Source of the DNA: Druceiella hillmani
Taxonomy: Eukaryota; Arthropoda; Insecta; Lepidoptera; Hepialidae
Direction of reading: 5' to 3'
NCBI GenBank assembly: GCA_039881145.1
Contig: JAYKKI010000074.1
Coordinates: 10,171,501-10,235,500, forward strand
DNA length: 64,000 nt
This document shows positions 12,774 through 24,275 of the stretch, piece after piece. Numbering within the stretch: position 1 is the stretch's first letter; each line of letters begins with the position of its first letter. The position numbers and the translations under genes were made by a program. Below the pieces are notes generated by a model. It worked only from the letters and a program-made list of their open reading frames with translations, ran no database searches and was not told the DNA's origin.

Positions 12774-15621
12774 AAGTGTAAAAATGATTATATGATAAAA
12801 AAGAAATATGCATTTTAGGAGGGAGGTATAAAATAAATTATTTTTCTTACTAAAGAACAAAAATTGGTAAAGAATATGAACAAGAACAATTTGAAAAACA
12901 AATGAGCGCTCTAAATTTACTAAAGAAAAAAGACACGATAAATATGAAGCAATTCTAATACACAAACAGAAATGAGAATAAATAAGTCTCCTCTAAATGT
13001 GTACAGTGGTTATTTTAGATTTCATCGATTTAATAACTAAGTGTATCATATATATATTGAAGTTAAGAAAAGATAGGCATTAAAGTTTTATAAATATTAA
13101 TTAACAAATCGAGACGTTTTATAAATATTAATTAACAATTAATTAACAATCAAATATTAAATAACAATCGAAATTTATAAATATTAATTAACATTTCATA
13201 AATATTCATTACCAAATCGAGGATGTTACATTATACAGAAGGCGTGAATCTATTCTAGAGAATTATCGATTACGGAAATATATTTAAACAGAAACTATTA
13301 CATTCACGCCTGTCACGTCTTTTACTGATATTGTGGGCACATTATTTAATATTCCGTCATTACGAGCTTATGTTATTCTGTAGTTACACTGAGCTTCCTT
13401 ATAGGTTAGACTAAAATAATTGAACGTATTAAATGCATCGCGCTTATGAAGAATAGAAGGGTAAGACGATTTATATTGGATAATACGTACTGGAAATAAA
13501 TATTATGTATTATGCAGCATGAATACAATAATTTTATATTACTTTATTCATATATTTTTCCCAAATGTTTACGAACTATCCTTTATTTCACTATCCAAGA
13601 TCCGAAACTTTTGATTCAACCGGTTTCTATTGTCAAGAACTGCTCTCTGTAAATATGTTCAAAGGCCGTCTAAAAGGTTTTTCCTTTCAAAATACCTTAG
13701 TCCTATTCTTCCTTAATTTCATTTTGCCACCATTTCTTCAATCATGCTATATTTGTAATTGATATATCTTTTAAAATTTGTTTCATTTTTCATTTATTTT
13801 GTGTCAAATAGTGTATTATCATCTTTTTCTTCAAAAAGTATATAACTAATCTAATTTGAAAATTTTGTAACTGAATACCTTTAAAAATATTTTCTACGTT
13901 ATTTCTGTGCATTTTAAAATTAAAATAAAAAAAAAGTTAATACATGTATTTACCGCATTTTTGAAAAAAGATTGTACTTTTGCTTATTGCTTTATCTTTG
14001 CTGTATTGGTTTCTAATATTTCCGAAACAAAATGAAATAGCTGACGATGTATTAGTACTAGAGATAATATCAAGAACAATTTAGGCATGAAAAATCATTG
14101 TATATATTGCACTTTATTCACAAAATGAAAAGAAAAAAATGAATGGGATTGAACGAAAAATTCATCCTAGCAGACTTGTTTCAGTAATATATCAGTGTTA
14201 ACCTAAAATATAAAACTCAGTTTGAAATGTATTAAACAAGTCACTATCCAATAGTTTTCACATCAATTTATTCCTTAAAATTGTGACAAAAACGGAGAAA
14301 AATGTGTATTTTCGTATTAATTGAACCGTAATGAAATCAATAAATAACAGTTTGATGAAAAGTTCAGTTTGATGAAAGGAGATATTGTGCGCCTTCAACG
14401 TTTGTAAAGAAAACTTTCCGCACTTCACTCTGGTGAAAAATATCTGGTGACAAAAGGAATTTTGTAGTCTTCAATACCAATCACTCATTACGTTGTATCT
14501 CTCGCGTGGAACGACGTTGCTAACCATTTTCATTAAAAAAGAAACATGGGAGTGTAAGTATTATTTTAGCTACCAGGCGTAGATGTCAGACATTGTTTGG
14601 CAATCCCATATTTCATACACTTGTTAGCTACCTTTGTTAGTACTTTACCTCTTTTTTAGGCCTGGACAGTACTACACAGCAGTGCTATTTGCAATTTTAC
14701 ATTTGACCTTTTCAACAAAACGAGAGAAAATAAAACGTGATCAGACGTGTAGTTGAGATAAAAAGTCATATACGTGTAGTTGAGCTAAGATAGTAAGCGT
14801 ATGGTTGTCTTTAAGTATTATGATGACATTCGCACGTATTTAATATGATTTATTTATGAAGCGAATGTCATAACTGCGACCGGTGTTAATCAAATTATTG
14901 ACTCATTTTAATAAAGTTTGATAAATAGCTTTAAAGTACTTTTCTTATTCAATGTGTTATAATAATTTATATTAAGATTATAGTAGCCTAACAAAGAAGG
15001 GTAATTTTTACGCATACAATGTCAATACAAAGATATCAAAATATGTTTCGCTATTTGACGCTATAGGAAATAATAAATTGTTAGGTGACGTTACATTTTA
15101 TTGAAATTTATATGGTTTTAGGTTAAGAGTGTCAATACATAAGATTTGTATTTTAATACTAAAGTGCTCAATATTATTAAAAGACAAGACTCACAAAATT
15201 TAAGAGTTTTATTATTTATTTTTAGCTTTACTCGTTGCGAGTTGTTTCATTTGCTACAGTTTATCGTTAAGTTATATAGCTTTTCAGAAACGGTTTACTT
15301 TATACAGCGTAAACTTCAATTAGAATTGATTTCATTTACACAATAGATTTAGTGTGGGAAGACCTAATTCATACTTTACTTACCTTAAAGTTTCTCTGTA
15401 ACGTGCAAGTGTTCCTATGATATTCCGATATTCATTATTTTTCAACTGAGCAAAACATTAGTCGGCTTATATAAATTTAATTTATTTGAGAGGCTACTCT
15501 CATTTATTTTTTATATCCTATGATTTTATTAAGTAACACTTTATTTACGTTTTCCTAATTTATTTTTTTAGAGCAATGTCTATTATATTGTAGGTATGGG
15601 CATTGAATTAAACATTTCTCA
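12774..15621. other. Spacer with A+T tandem motifs
   Basis: No recognisable gene. The segment 13083-13225 is listed separately. Short open frames near 13565-13762 and 15146-15346 have no recognisable content and lie in A+T-rich sequence where such frames are expected by chance. Confidence 0.45.
13083..13225. repeat. Degenerate TAAATATTAATTAACA tandem motif
   Basis: The motif ATAAATATTAATTAACA recurs at least three times with variants, and an AAATCGAG block occurs twice (about 13106 and 13216). It looks like a small, irregular minisatellite born by slippage. Confidence 0.6.
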
Positions 15622-15785
15622 TTTATTTAATATATTTGGCGTTAATTTAGTAGAAATTCATTATTCACAATTAAATGAAACTACGTGATGTAGTATTATT
15701 TTTAATTTCTTTATGTTCTTTGCTAGGACCTAGGTTTCGTTATATTACAACATCTTCAGGTAAGCTATTAGCAAAGAAAATTTCT
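15622..15785 (-). mobile_element. Half copy of palindromic repeat family (hammerhead-bearing)
   Basis: This matches one half of the full palindrome at 45807-46026. It has CACAATTAAATGAAACTACG at 15666, then the nested ACTACGTGATGTAGT hairpin, a CCTAGGTTTCGTTATATT block and a CATCTTCAGG block, and ends near GCTATTAGCAAAGA. Homology with the 46026-46066 flank extends outward to about 15622 (TTTAGTAGAAATTC). The family therefore has about 40 bp of conserved sequence beyond the palindrome on this side. It has no coding capacity. Confidence 0.75.
15727..15759 (-). ncRNA. Hammerhead-ribozyme-like core
   Basis: Read on the minus strand, the order is CUGAAGA (15759-15753), one U, a 5-bp stem II GUUGU/AUAAC with a 3-nt loop, GAAA, then ACC-UA-GGU-C ending at 15727. 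This matches the type I hammerhead layout CUGANGA, stem II, GAAA, stem III, UH. Stem III is extremely short and self-complementary (ACCUAGGU), and the cleavage triplet would be GUC. Stem I is present as 10 bp between 15769-15778 and 15716-15725, but about 9 nt on one side separate it from the core. That asymmetry and the extra U before stem II are departures from the canonical fold. Hammerheads with tiny stem III that act as dimers are established in Penelope-like elements and retrozymes; activity here is inference. Confidence 0.45.
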
Positions 15786-16494
15786 TTCTTTCCATTCTTC
15801 GTTAGATATTAATATTAACTACAGAATCTTTAAAGAGTTTTGCAAATTATTTTTAAAAAAATTAATAATAATTTAGTTGTACCATCAATTATCAAACATA
15901 TTTATTTATTGAGTTATTTAAGAGTACGTCATAAATAAATAAGTTATCTGATATTTCGTTATCACAGTAGATGATAGAAAATTTGTAAAAAACCATAAGT
16001 GTGAATTGAAAAATTTTTAGTGAAAGGAATCAAAGTGGAAGAATGGCGTTTCTTGTACCAATAATTTTGTTATAATTTAGCAAACTGCATCATCTCAATT
16101 AGTACATCGTCAATGAGATACAAAGACCATCAGCCAGCTTGGGTTTGACCAAGCTGCGGGACAAGGAGCTTTGAAATATAGAGTTCATGTATTCCAGTTT
16201 TCTAATTTAATTTTGTGGTTAGCATGACAAAACATTAAATACATAAATTAATTGAATCCGTTCACTGTAGCCGTTATTTAATAGCATCGTAAAAAAATGA
16301 TTTAATTGAAGCTATGTACTTTTGAATTCTTTTTTTTGAACATGCTAATCAATTATATTGTAATGTACCAATTATCTTCATCGTAATAGCACCTGCATGG
16401 TCAGCGTTAAATAATTATTTTGTGCGTCTATCAATGAGCAGCTAATATGCTATACAAGGAAATATTTAATGCTATATTGGTCATTTTACTCATA

Positions 16495-16595
16495 ATTCAT
16501 ACCAGTGTTGTATATCGGTATATACTGCCTTTCGACTCATGACTTAAGTATGTCGTACGTCGTTTGCTAAACGAGAGAATTATAATACTTCTTTG
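16495..16595 (+). repeat. Dispersed repeat, copy 1 of a diverged pair
   Basis: It shares an ACTGCCT block, an ACTCATGA block and the stretch GTCGTTTGC-AAA-GA-AGAATTATA with 18110-18270. About 24 of 27 bases match over the best part. Family unknown. Confidence 0.45.
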
Positions 16596-17479
16596 CCCGC
16601 ACGTGACTTACGGTGTTGATATCCTTACTGATTAACATATTTGTTCTAAATAATATATAGCTAATTATAAGTCTATGTTCATGATTCTTATGAATTATTG
16701 TTTACAAAACACCGATCCATTTAACCTTTTCTCATAATTAATCGCCTAAAATAGCAAAATTTGTATTTACAATTATTTCAGTTTTGAACATATTTTTAAT
16801 TTTTTTACGTAGTACATTATAGAATATCATTTCCGTCCGTTTTAAAATAATCTCATAAATCTAACAAACATCTCAGAATCTTATTTTCAAGTAAATATTA
16901 AATATATCGTGACTTATAAGGGTAAACGATATTTTACTAAGCGACTTTTCACTCCAACAATGTATGGAAACTCTAAGACAAGTTACATTTTTCTTAAGTA
17001 TGTGATGACCGCAGTGAACCATGATTTGAGAAATTACAATCGTAGACCATTTAAAAAAGGATATATGTTTCTAAATTTATACGGACAAAAGGAAAATATG
17101 AAACGTAGAGATGGTAGGAAACTAACGAATGAGGGTTGAAGTCATATTTTTCTGAAGAATTACATAATCTTGTAAAATTTCTTCACATTGACATAAAGAG
17201 TATTTATTGGTTCTTATAGCTGCGATTTTCTTTTTAAATTGAAATACTGATTAAAATGGCTTAACTTATTAAAAAATATCGATTTATCTATCCACAGTGA
17301 TCGGTTGGGGTTGTCCTAAAATCGTAAGTAAAAGGTATATCTCATGATGTATGAATTTAAAGTAGCGGTAAATAGCATAACCTGTTAATAACTAATAACA
17401 CACTTACACTAGGTTGGTTAGAGGTACATTTAAGGGTCCATAAATATTTAATATTTCTACTAAACTATTATATTATATT

Positions 17480-17640
17480 ATGCCCACTCCATGGTTCCAC
17501 TCCATTTTCTCTCATATGTTCCTCAAGTTATTACCTTGTCGAATTTCATTAAAATCTGTTAAATAGATTTTGCGAGATTGACACACAAAGTAACATACAA
17601 ATATAGACAGATGAGAATTCTAAAAAAATATTTTACGGCT
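17480..17640 (+). repeat. Fragment of a common insect interspersed repeat
   Basis: The order CGAATTTCATTAAAATC, GTTAAATAGATTTTGCG, AGATTGACACACAAAG and then a run of short pyrimidine/purine steps is the signature of a widespread insect repeat, often written as 'fits a hydrophobic frame, then gattgacggac, then cagaca'. I recognise the pattern from insect genomes in general but cannot name the family from this fragment. Confidence 0.5.
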
Positions 17641-18109
17641 TGTTCGGCGCATTGATTTAGCGCATTATACGTGATATAGCGTAATGATATTCATTCTATA
17701 CGCTAAGTCAATCATTCTTTTTTTTTAAATATTTTCCATGTACAGAATTTACTTGATTACAATTTTATTATATGGGTAGATTATTTTCCGAATTATCTAC
17801 GTTAGTAAAGTACCTAGTGCGTCTTTAAAGAATGTAAAAATATCGTGTTTCTGAATGACTATGAAATTTCGAAACATTCCTATGAAAAAATTGAATAAAA
17901 AAAAATAAAACTAAATAATTGTTTTAATTAAGTTTGTCAGTGTATACCTAGCAGCATTTCGTAAATTGAATTATGTGATATTAAATCTATTGGTTAAGCG
18001 TATTAGCGTTTAAACATTGGTTATGGATAAATATTCTTTTGTCATTATTTGATCATCCCTTAGTTGTATAAAACTATTTTGATGCAAAAACGTCCTTAGA
18101 ATCGATAGC

Positions 18110-18270
18110 AGGTATGGGCAGGCAGTACCGCCTAAAATGAGAAATTTAGAGAGTTTTTATGGTATTTTCCAATAATAGCGCAAAATTTATCAAAAGAGAT
18201 GTCTATTATAAGATTTATTGTAAGTCGTTTGCCAAATGATAGAATTATATTAACGAAGAACTTCCATTGC
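18110..18270 (+). repeat. Dispersed repeat, copy 2 of a diverged pair
   Basis: Partner of 16495-16595: GCAGTACCGCCTAAAATGAG, then AAGTCGTTTGCCAAATGATA and AGAATTATATTAACGAAG. It is diverged, with indels between the shared blocks. Confidence 0.45.
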
Positions 18271-18692
18271 ACTTTCCAGTCGTTATTTTTTGTAGTATGA
18301 CTGTAAGGAACCGGATTATACCGTGTTTTACCATTTTCCTAAGCCAATTAACTTTATTTTAATTGTCAAAAAACATGATGGGCACGTTCTTTAAATATTC
18401 AGTTGGTCATATCTGGTGGTTATAATAAACTTAATATAAAAAAATTCATTTCAAACAAATTTAATTATTAACTAATTCCTTATAATATTGGAACTTATTG
18501 CTCCAAGAGAAATTTTCGTTAACTAAACCAAAGAAATACAATGTAAAAAATATTATATTTCATGGCGGTCTAAAATTGATCAAGAACATAATGACTAGTA
18601 AATAAATTTAAGATAACGTTAACTTTAATTTAATTTAGGCCTTTATTTCCTAAAAAATAAAAAACATATGGGGTATGCAACATGCATAATAT

Positions 18693-18795
18693 CGTCACTC
18701 CAACCGGGATGAAGGTGACCGCGTAGGCGCATTTCACCATAAGTGTAGTGCGTGCCGTGAGACCCGCCCAGCGCCACTTCTATTTACAGGTTAAT
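18693..18795 (-). other. GC-rich island, open on the minus strand
   Basis: About 100 bp is far richer in G+C than its surroundings, with several CpG. Two minus-strand frames are open across it. One contains GGSHGTHYTYGEMRLRGH. The other contains TLMVKCAYAVTFIPVG and continues through the A+T-rich flank towards 18655. I recognise neither. It could be a conserved exon fragment, the CpG-rich head of a LINE or SINE, or a recently transferred piece. A TTTTTTA/G acceptor-like tract lies just upstream on the minus strand, but I see no clear donor. Confidence 0.35.
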
Positions 18796-18962
18796 TCTGC
18801 CACTTTCTTTACATCAGTACGTTTCCGTAAGTCAACATTTTTTTCTCCATCTTTCTATCTAACTCTCATCAAACTATCCTCAACTGCTCTTTGTAATTGA
18901 ATCTCTGTAATTTTTAGTTTATTTCCTTGGTTGGAACCTAGCTTTCACTTAGATAGTCTTTT

Positions 18963-19345
18963 TCTACTTAGGTAGGCAATACATCTGCAGTATCAGAAAT
19001 TAAGAGTTGGAATTTGGAGTTCAATGGTCTCAGCTTGAGAACGACAATACTATTTTGGGTACAGCTGATCCCGAAGTTTCTCAATTTAGGTGGCCATTAT
19101 ATATACATTATCAGAACTGAAGATTTGTAGTCTCGAATTTAATAGCAGTATCTCTGCTTCAGACCAAAAACACTCACTTAAAGACAGCTGATCCTCATGT
19201 CTCACAATTAAAATAGGCAATACCCTTACTGTATTATGTATAATGTGTATTACTTGTAAGATTTGGAACCCGAACCATAATGATGGAAACTCTGTTTGAG
19301 AGCCCAGATATTAATTTAAATATGGTAGATCCTGAAGACTAAGTG
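18963..19345 (+). repeat. Degenerate minisatellite, about 120-bp unit, three copies
   Basis: Units begin near 18963, 19079 and 19201. Each has, in order, a TTAGGTAGGCAATA-type block, a ...TATCAGAA-TAAGA-TTGGA block, a CAGTATCTCTGCTT-GAGA-type block and a closing CAGCTGATCC-GAAG or GTAGATCCTGAAGA block. Copies are strongly diverged with indels. Stops in all frames argue against a repeat protein. Confidence 0.6.
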
Positions 19346-22270
19346 TTCAAGTATATAGTAATCACAAAATTAACGTAATATGGCAAATAAAAAACAAAAA
19401 ATACCTTAAGCACTGTGTGCGTACGTATTAAAATAGGATATAAGTAAGTATAAAACTAAAAAAAAAAAAACTTTAAGCTCTACTGAGTGCTTAAGTTTTT
19501 TTCGTACATATTAAAATAGAATATAAAAAGCATTTTCTTCTCTTCAAATAAATTATGGAAAAATTATTTTCTATACAAATATCCTAGTATCTCAAAAGTT
19601 ACTTACGACGATATTTTGCTGGTATATTTTGATTTGTGAGATAAAGTTTTGATATTATTTTTTTAAATTTCGAATCGATTCCATTTCGAAAATGTTCTAT
19701 CCATTTAGTTCACTTACTAATTTAATCTAAATGTCGTTGTAAGTTATTTTTGTGCCAAACTCATACTGATTAATAAATAAATATGACTTCCAAGCTTATG
19801 TAAACTTCATTATCCAGTAGTAGCAGAAAATATAATTATATTGCACTAAATATTTTAAAATTCATTATATGTTATTTAAATCACTAATCAATTCAATCAC
19901 TCATAATTTCAGTAATAATTTAAAGCAAATAATAGTTTAGTACCTTGTAACGAAGTGCTTATTACATATTGTTCGAATATTAAAATATGCAAGATTTATT
20001 AAACACGTAAATGTCACGTCGCTTCCCCTTTATCAACAGTAAATTTTGAGTGACATCAATCTAACAAGATTAAACGCGTTATACGAAGAAATGAACGTAA
20101 TTATACCACTTCACACTAGCGACCATTATATTGGCCAAGAAAACTTTCACGTCTAATTATCGTAGAAGTGTTATGTCCGCTTTATTCCATGCAAATAATA
20201 ATTGTTATGAAGAATTATAAGCTTTCATTCTCCTGTGTCTACAGAGCCTATGAATTATGTGTGTAGGAATAATTTCTTATTTAACTGGAATGTGTTACTG
20301 TCTGTTTCGTTTTATTATCTCTTTGACGTATTGAAACCATTAATTGGGTAAATGCAAATTTGATTCCCAACAAGTTCAATAGGCATTTGTTTTTATCTTA
20401 AGTATAAAGTAGAAATATTTTAGAAATTATACATGTTAATCGATTTATTTTGTCTCTTTGAATGTAATTTGCAGCTTTAACATACTCTAGACGTTATACT
20501 AAGTATTAAATGGGATAAACATGTCAAATGTTACTGACATCAACAATGTAACAATCAGTGTTTAAATAATTAGCAACCTGATAATTGAAAGAAGTCATTG
20601 CGTTGCATATGTTAATGAATATGTTTAGTAAATTCGATTAGAACATTTATTCAGAGCTCAATGTTTATACGATATCGGTAAAAGTTGAACTGTAAATGAT
20701 TACATAAAACTTGAAGGTGATTATGTTAATTGTAGCATATAAATAAGTAATATATACAAATAAAATTAATTTTATTACGCTAACTTGGAAATAAGAGTAT
20801 GATATAAAAATAAAAATGTATTATATGTATTGAAACTAACCTATTGTCAATTAGCTCATTGGTAAGAAATGTAAATAAAGACAAGTATATTGTTGCAATA
20901 CCCACAGCAGAATAATATAGTAGTGTTATTATCAACTTATTATAAAATACTAAGTGGTACACTAAATTAAACTAACATATTTTTTTTACTTACACAGAGT
21001 GTGATAAAATATACATAGTTTATTATCCCATAAATAACAATATGGCCAGTAGATATATGAATATTTCGAAAAATGTAGAAAAGTATATCAGATAATGGAA
21101 TATAGTTTACATAAAAAAGTCAATTTCAGTTTCGAAAGCAATTTCTTTGAATAACTTCATATGAAAGAGGAATATGTTGATGAAGAAATATAACAAAATT
21201 TTCAGTATTTACAAAATTTTAGTTTTTCAGGAGACATCGAAAAATTTGTAAGATAACATTTTGAATATGAAACTTTGGAAGATTAAAAGCTTTTAAAACA
21301 TATTTACTTTTAAACCATTGAACTTAACACGCGGAGAAAATATAAGCGAGTTGGAAATACATCGACGAAAAAAGGCAGCAAAATAGTAAATTGATTAGAA
21401 ATTCAACCAACTTTCCAGTAGTTTTGAATAGTCCTGGGAAAATGATGCTAGATTTCACTTATTTTTTTTAAAGACCCTTCAGACACAGCAACAGGTTGTT
21501 TTTCCATTTATATTTCCCAGAACTATTCAAATGAATGAAGATTTCTTGATTCTTTGTATTTTCCCAGAACTATTTAGGTGCCAGAAAGTTGCTAGATGTA
21601 GTTTTTTCCTCTGTGCTATTCACATTTAAAAAATCGCATTTTGATAGTTCTGTGAATAAAATAATGGGTAAGTTAAGTTGTGTTTAAATAAAACTGACCA
21701 ATGTCAATAAATTATATTTGCACGTTTTTAACAAACTATAATTTTGCCATTAATATGGCCTTGTTTAGAAAAAAATGTCAATAGTATTATTTAAAAGACG
21801 AAAGGGAAATTTCTAGTGATTTACAGTATTTTTAATTTAGACGTCGTATCTAAATAAATATAAAAAATTGAAATGGAGCATAAAGTAATAAAGAAAATGG
21901 CAAATTAATGGTATTTAAAGATGAAATATGATACTAGCGTGATTCTTGTGAACAAAGGAGATTATAATCTAATCCAAAGTAGATATTATTTTGTGAAGGA
22001 CGTTGAATAAATTATCAATACTAATACTCATTAATATAATCGTTTTCAAATATTTTCTATGAGGATATTCCTTTAAAATATACATTAGGCTCAAAAGTCA
22101 CAGAAAATTTATATGAAACTCAATATAGATTTAAATATAGTTCATCGTATTGATTTAACATTTCGTCGTATGGATTTAACAAGTTTTTTAACACAGTGAT
22201 GGCATAATTCCTGTCAGACGAAACAGTTTTTTTGAATAGATAGTAAAAATTCACTGTTACAGCATGTCAC
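19346..22270. other. Spacer
   Basis: No gene recognised. A motif TTTCCCAGAACTATT occurs directly at about 21518 and 21560 and inverted at about 21424 (AATAGTCCTGGGAAA), which suggests a small decayed inverted element. The remainder holds nothing I can assign. Confidence 0.45.
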
Positions 22271-22331
22271 AAATGGCACCAAAGACGACATAACATACAT
22301 ATATCTTTGTTATGTCAATTTGGTGCCATTT
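22271..22331. repeat. Precursor-microRNA-shaped hairpin
   Basis: AAATGGCACCAAA (22271-22283) pairs with TTTGGTGCCATTT (22319-22331). GACATAACA (22287-22295) pairs with TGTTATGTC (22308-22316). The helix is 13 bp, then a 3/2 internal loop, then 9 bp, with a 12-nt A+T loop. Arm length and loop are in the range of microRNA precursors, but no family is recognised and a decayed small foldback element is equally likely. Confidence 0.6.
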
Positions 22332-22423
22332 AATATTTCTTAAGCCGATAAGACACGAAGCTGGTCGGATGGCAAGTTGCGACTTGTTATCATACTCCAT
22401 CTAAAACTTATCGTAAATCTAAA

Positions 22424-22426
<3 letters not shown>

Positions 22427-22470
<44 letters not shown>

Positions 22471-22473
22471 CAT

Positions 22474-22540
<67 letters not shown>

Positions 22541-22550
22541 CATATATAAA
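22427..22550. repeat. (TA)n microsatellite with CATA interruptions
   Basis: Two blocks of alternating TA are separated by an ACACATACATACATACATG stretch near 22464-22482. The Tyr-Ile open frames across it on both strands are artefacts. Confidence 0.97.
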
Positions 22551-23912
22551 GACAAACACAAATATTCATACAACTTCCTCTTTTAACTTCGCTTTTAATA
22601 TTATATTTTTCAGATAATACTCGTCAAACATCTACCGAAGTTATTTCTGTAAGCATGAGTATTTAGTTACGTGTATGTAACTTGTAACGCGGTTGTTAAA
22701 CATTTATGTAAAATATTTTTTACTCATTAGCATGTTCCATAAATTTATTCATTTCTTATAAGATATTATTTAAAAAAAGTTACCAAAGTTTACATTCCTC
22801 AAATCCATATTTTCGCGGATACTTGTAGGTTTGACCTTTGCAGAAAGAAAATTTTCTCATTCTCTGTCCTCAAACACGACTTAATAATAATATGATTTAT
22901 ATAGTGAGTGATGCTTTCTTACATATACTGATAAATTATGAAATAATCTGCTTTCATATTTAAATTATAACGTCAGCGTGCAATTTGAGGAAGCCGTTTC
23001 ATAACATTTTGTATTTTAATCCCAACATCACATTCTTCGTAACTGTTTTATTTCATCTTATTTTTATCTTATATCTGATAATTCCTCTTGTCAGTATCTA
23101 ATAATAAAAATTTTATATTATGTATATCTAAACAAAAACAAACACGAATATTGTTTAATACGTAAAAGAAATATCAGAAGGAAATATGCCCAGTTCTATT
23201 AGGTCTTATACTTAGTCTTGTCTGGGTCACACGGTAGTTATATTCCAATAAATACTGCAACTAAAAATAATATATTCTATCCGTGGTACTCACCTTAAAT
23301 CAGTGTAAGAAAGCAGATACTTAGGGTAACATTTCGTTCTATATGCTTATACTATAAAAATATTATTTAAAAACCTTATCAGATATAAAGAACAAGATTT
23401 TTAGGTAGGTCGTATTTTCTAGGAGGATTTCAATTTATCCGAGATTACAATAATATGATAACAGGATTCAGTTAATCAGTTTTTATTTATGTATTAAGTT
23501 TTTCTTGGGTCATTTATTTATTTACGTGTAAACACCGTAATGTTACTTAACTTATAAACTTTGATTTTGTTATATGTAATGAATCACTGTTGATCACTGT
23601 ACAATTTCATAATTAGCGATAAATATAACTTGGTTCCGCATTATATTTCGTATAATTAAAAAAAATTAATTGCCTCTAAAACATAATTGATATTGACGTC
23701 TTCATCAAATTGTCAGTTAGCTAAATATAGTGTAATTTATAAATTTAAACCTGCAATCAAACGGCCGCGACTATCAAAATACTCATACTACATCTATGAA
23801 CAAAAACAGTTGAATAGTGTACTGTATTATTTAGAAATATTATAATTTCAAGCACTTGTCACACAGCAAAATATAATATCTTTGAGTGGTCGTTTATCGT
23901 CTATGTATTTGC
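22551..23912. other. A+T-rich spacer
   Basis: No open frame or structured repeat recognised in this stretch. Confidence 0.5.
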
Positions 23913-24275
23913 AAAGGCCGCATGCGTTTACTCTGGCCAAATAAATCGATAACTAGTTACATACTGAGCTATTTAAATAGGTAAGTCGATGTAAAAACAT
24001 CGAGAGTATAAGGATCAATACAGTAGCAATCAAGCTGAAGTACGTCTGTGAGGTTATGTAATCCCGGGGGAATATGTCACGTCAAACCCCATTCGGCTTT
24101 TCTCCCCAAACCCGACGTTTTACATTTTCCTTTTACTCCCCAACCTACATTTAGGAATACATACAGTTGTGTAAGTTGTCTGCCATCGTAGCTATTCGAA
24201 TCACCGTGCGTTCCCTGCGCCGTAATGTACGGGGGAGATTGTCATGTACGGACGGTAGATCTTCGTACTTAGGTT
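23913..24275 (+). repeat. Three-copy dispersed repeat, copy 1
   Basis: It aligns block by block with 53118-53430 (same strand) and, in reverse, with 38988-39180. Landmarks in order are GGCCGCATGC/CTCTGG, AATCGATAACTAGTTAC, GTCGATGTAAAAACATC, GTTATGTAATCCCGGGGGAA, a pyrimidine-rich stretch with CTTTTACTCCCCAAC, CATTTAGGAATACA, ATCGTAGCTATTCGAATC and CGTAATGTACGGGGGAGA. It is more GC-rich than its surroundings. There is no open frame. Such a layout could be a solo LTR or a duplicated promoter/first-exon region. Confidence 0.6.

Larger units (their letters stand above)
15786..18692. other. Spacer with dispersed-repeat fragments
   Basis: No gene recognised. Repeat fragments inside are listed separately (16495-16595, 17480-17640, 18110-18270). 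A 76-codon frame at 16909-17139 has no recognisable domain. Confidence 0.45.

Noticed and set aside
16909..17139. 76-codon frame, Lys/Arg-rich
   Set aside because: No recognisable motif, no splice or promoter context, no repeat or paralogue support.
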